Assembly: GCA_049724395.1 (NCBI GenBank)
Contig: JAUGWO010000014.1
Span: 1-64,000, forward strand
Direction of reading: 5' to 3'
Length of the DNA: 64,000 bases
Source of the DNA: Spongospora subterranea f. sp. subterranea
Lineage: Eukaryota; Endomyxa: Phytomyxea; Phytomyxea; Plasmodiophorida
The translations under genes were made by a program, and so were the position numbers. The notes under the pieces are model-generated. The model did not search any database and was not told the DNA's origin. It saw only the letters and a list, made by a program, of their open reading frames with translations. Below are positions 63,894 to 64,000 of this stretch, piece after piece; the first letter of the stretch is position 1; every line of letters begins with the position of its first letter.

Positions 63894-64000
63894 GACTGTA
63901 CTGCCATTGACTGAGCATGACTGAGGTTGATAAACAGTATCACAGACGCCCTATCACAGTCAATACCACGGAGTCCGTAGGGTTTTACGAGGAATACTTA
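63894..64000. other. Unique sequence at the window end
   Basis: About 107 bp without recognisable feature. Confidence 0.4.

Overview
The window is nuclear DNA of a small eukaryote. Genes are interrupted by short GT-AG introns (about 50-120 nt where resolved), the standard stop codons are used, eukaryotic tRNA genes are present, and the protein set is eukaryote-only: exocyst Sec15, AP-2 mu, CHMP1/Did2, a Rab11-like GTPase, DNAJC2/zuotin, PTRH2, an LYR-motif protein and a copine-like C2 protein. Thrombospondin type 1 repeats, a Reeler domain and tandem RyR domains point to a protist or an early-diverging opisthokont- or stramenopile-like lineage rather than a yeast or mould. The species cannot be named from the sequence alone.

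Layout. 1-1000: the truncated end of a Ulp1-type (C48) protease gene and tRNA-Phe. 1007-5137: Ty1/copia element 1 (minus). 5143-8500: a large palindrome made of two inverted PIF/Harbinger-like elements, then a 24-bp minisatellite. 8993-21200: host genes (MDP-1-like phosphatase, a secreted Reeler protein, a mucin-like GPI-type protein, an unknown gene, a tandem-RyR protein, PTRH2, uncertain minus-strand ORFs). 21736-25871: copia element 2 (plus), followed by the first tRNA-Gln. 26129-39974: a gene-dense stretch (unknown ORF, Sec15, CHMP1, DNAJC2, sorbitol-type dehydrogenase, Rab, a membrane ORF). 40405-41720: the second tRNA-Gln with a decayed copia. 42036-53647: LYRM, copine-like protein, a small mitochondrial-type membrane ORF, AP-2 mu, a TSP1 receptor-like protein, and a DExH helicase with an N-terminal zinc domain and a C-terminal dsRNA-binding domain. 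54920-64000: the third tRNA-Gln followed by a repeat graveyard (copia 3 with a nested MITE, a deleted Ty3/gypsy chromovirus, a Ulp1 gene fragment, a LINE fragment, ankyrin duplications, an inverted solo LTR and a 1.28-kb minisatellite).

How the parts relate. Four host genes belong to membrane traffic (Sec15 and Rab11-like in exocytosis, AP-2 mu in endocytosis, CHMP1 in ESCRT-III), but they are separate eukaryotic transcription units and not an operon. The strongest pattern is genomic: each of the four tRNA genes has a copia LTR boundary 11-18 bp upstream of its mature 5' end, which implies integration targeted to Pol III genes. The two full-length copia copies carry reciprocally mismatched LTRs, the footprint expected if the 16.6 kb between them were inverted by recombination (or mis-oriented in assembly). 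The best candidate for an unusual biological system among the genes is the helicase at 51323-53647, which combines a RIG-I/Dicer-type motor with a zinc domain and a dsRBD but has no nuclease or CARD.
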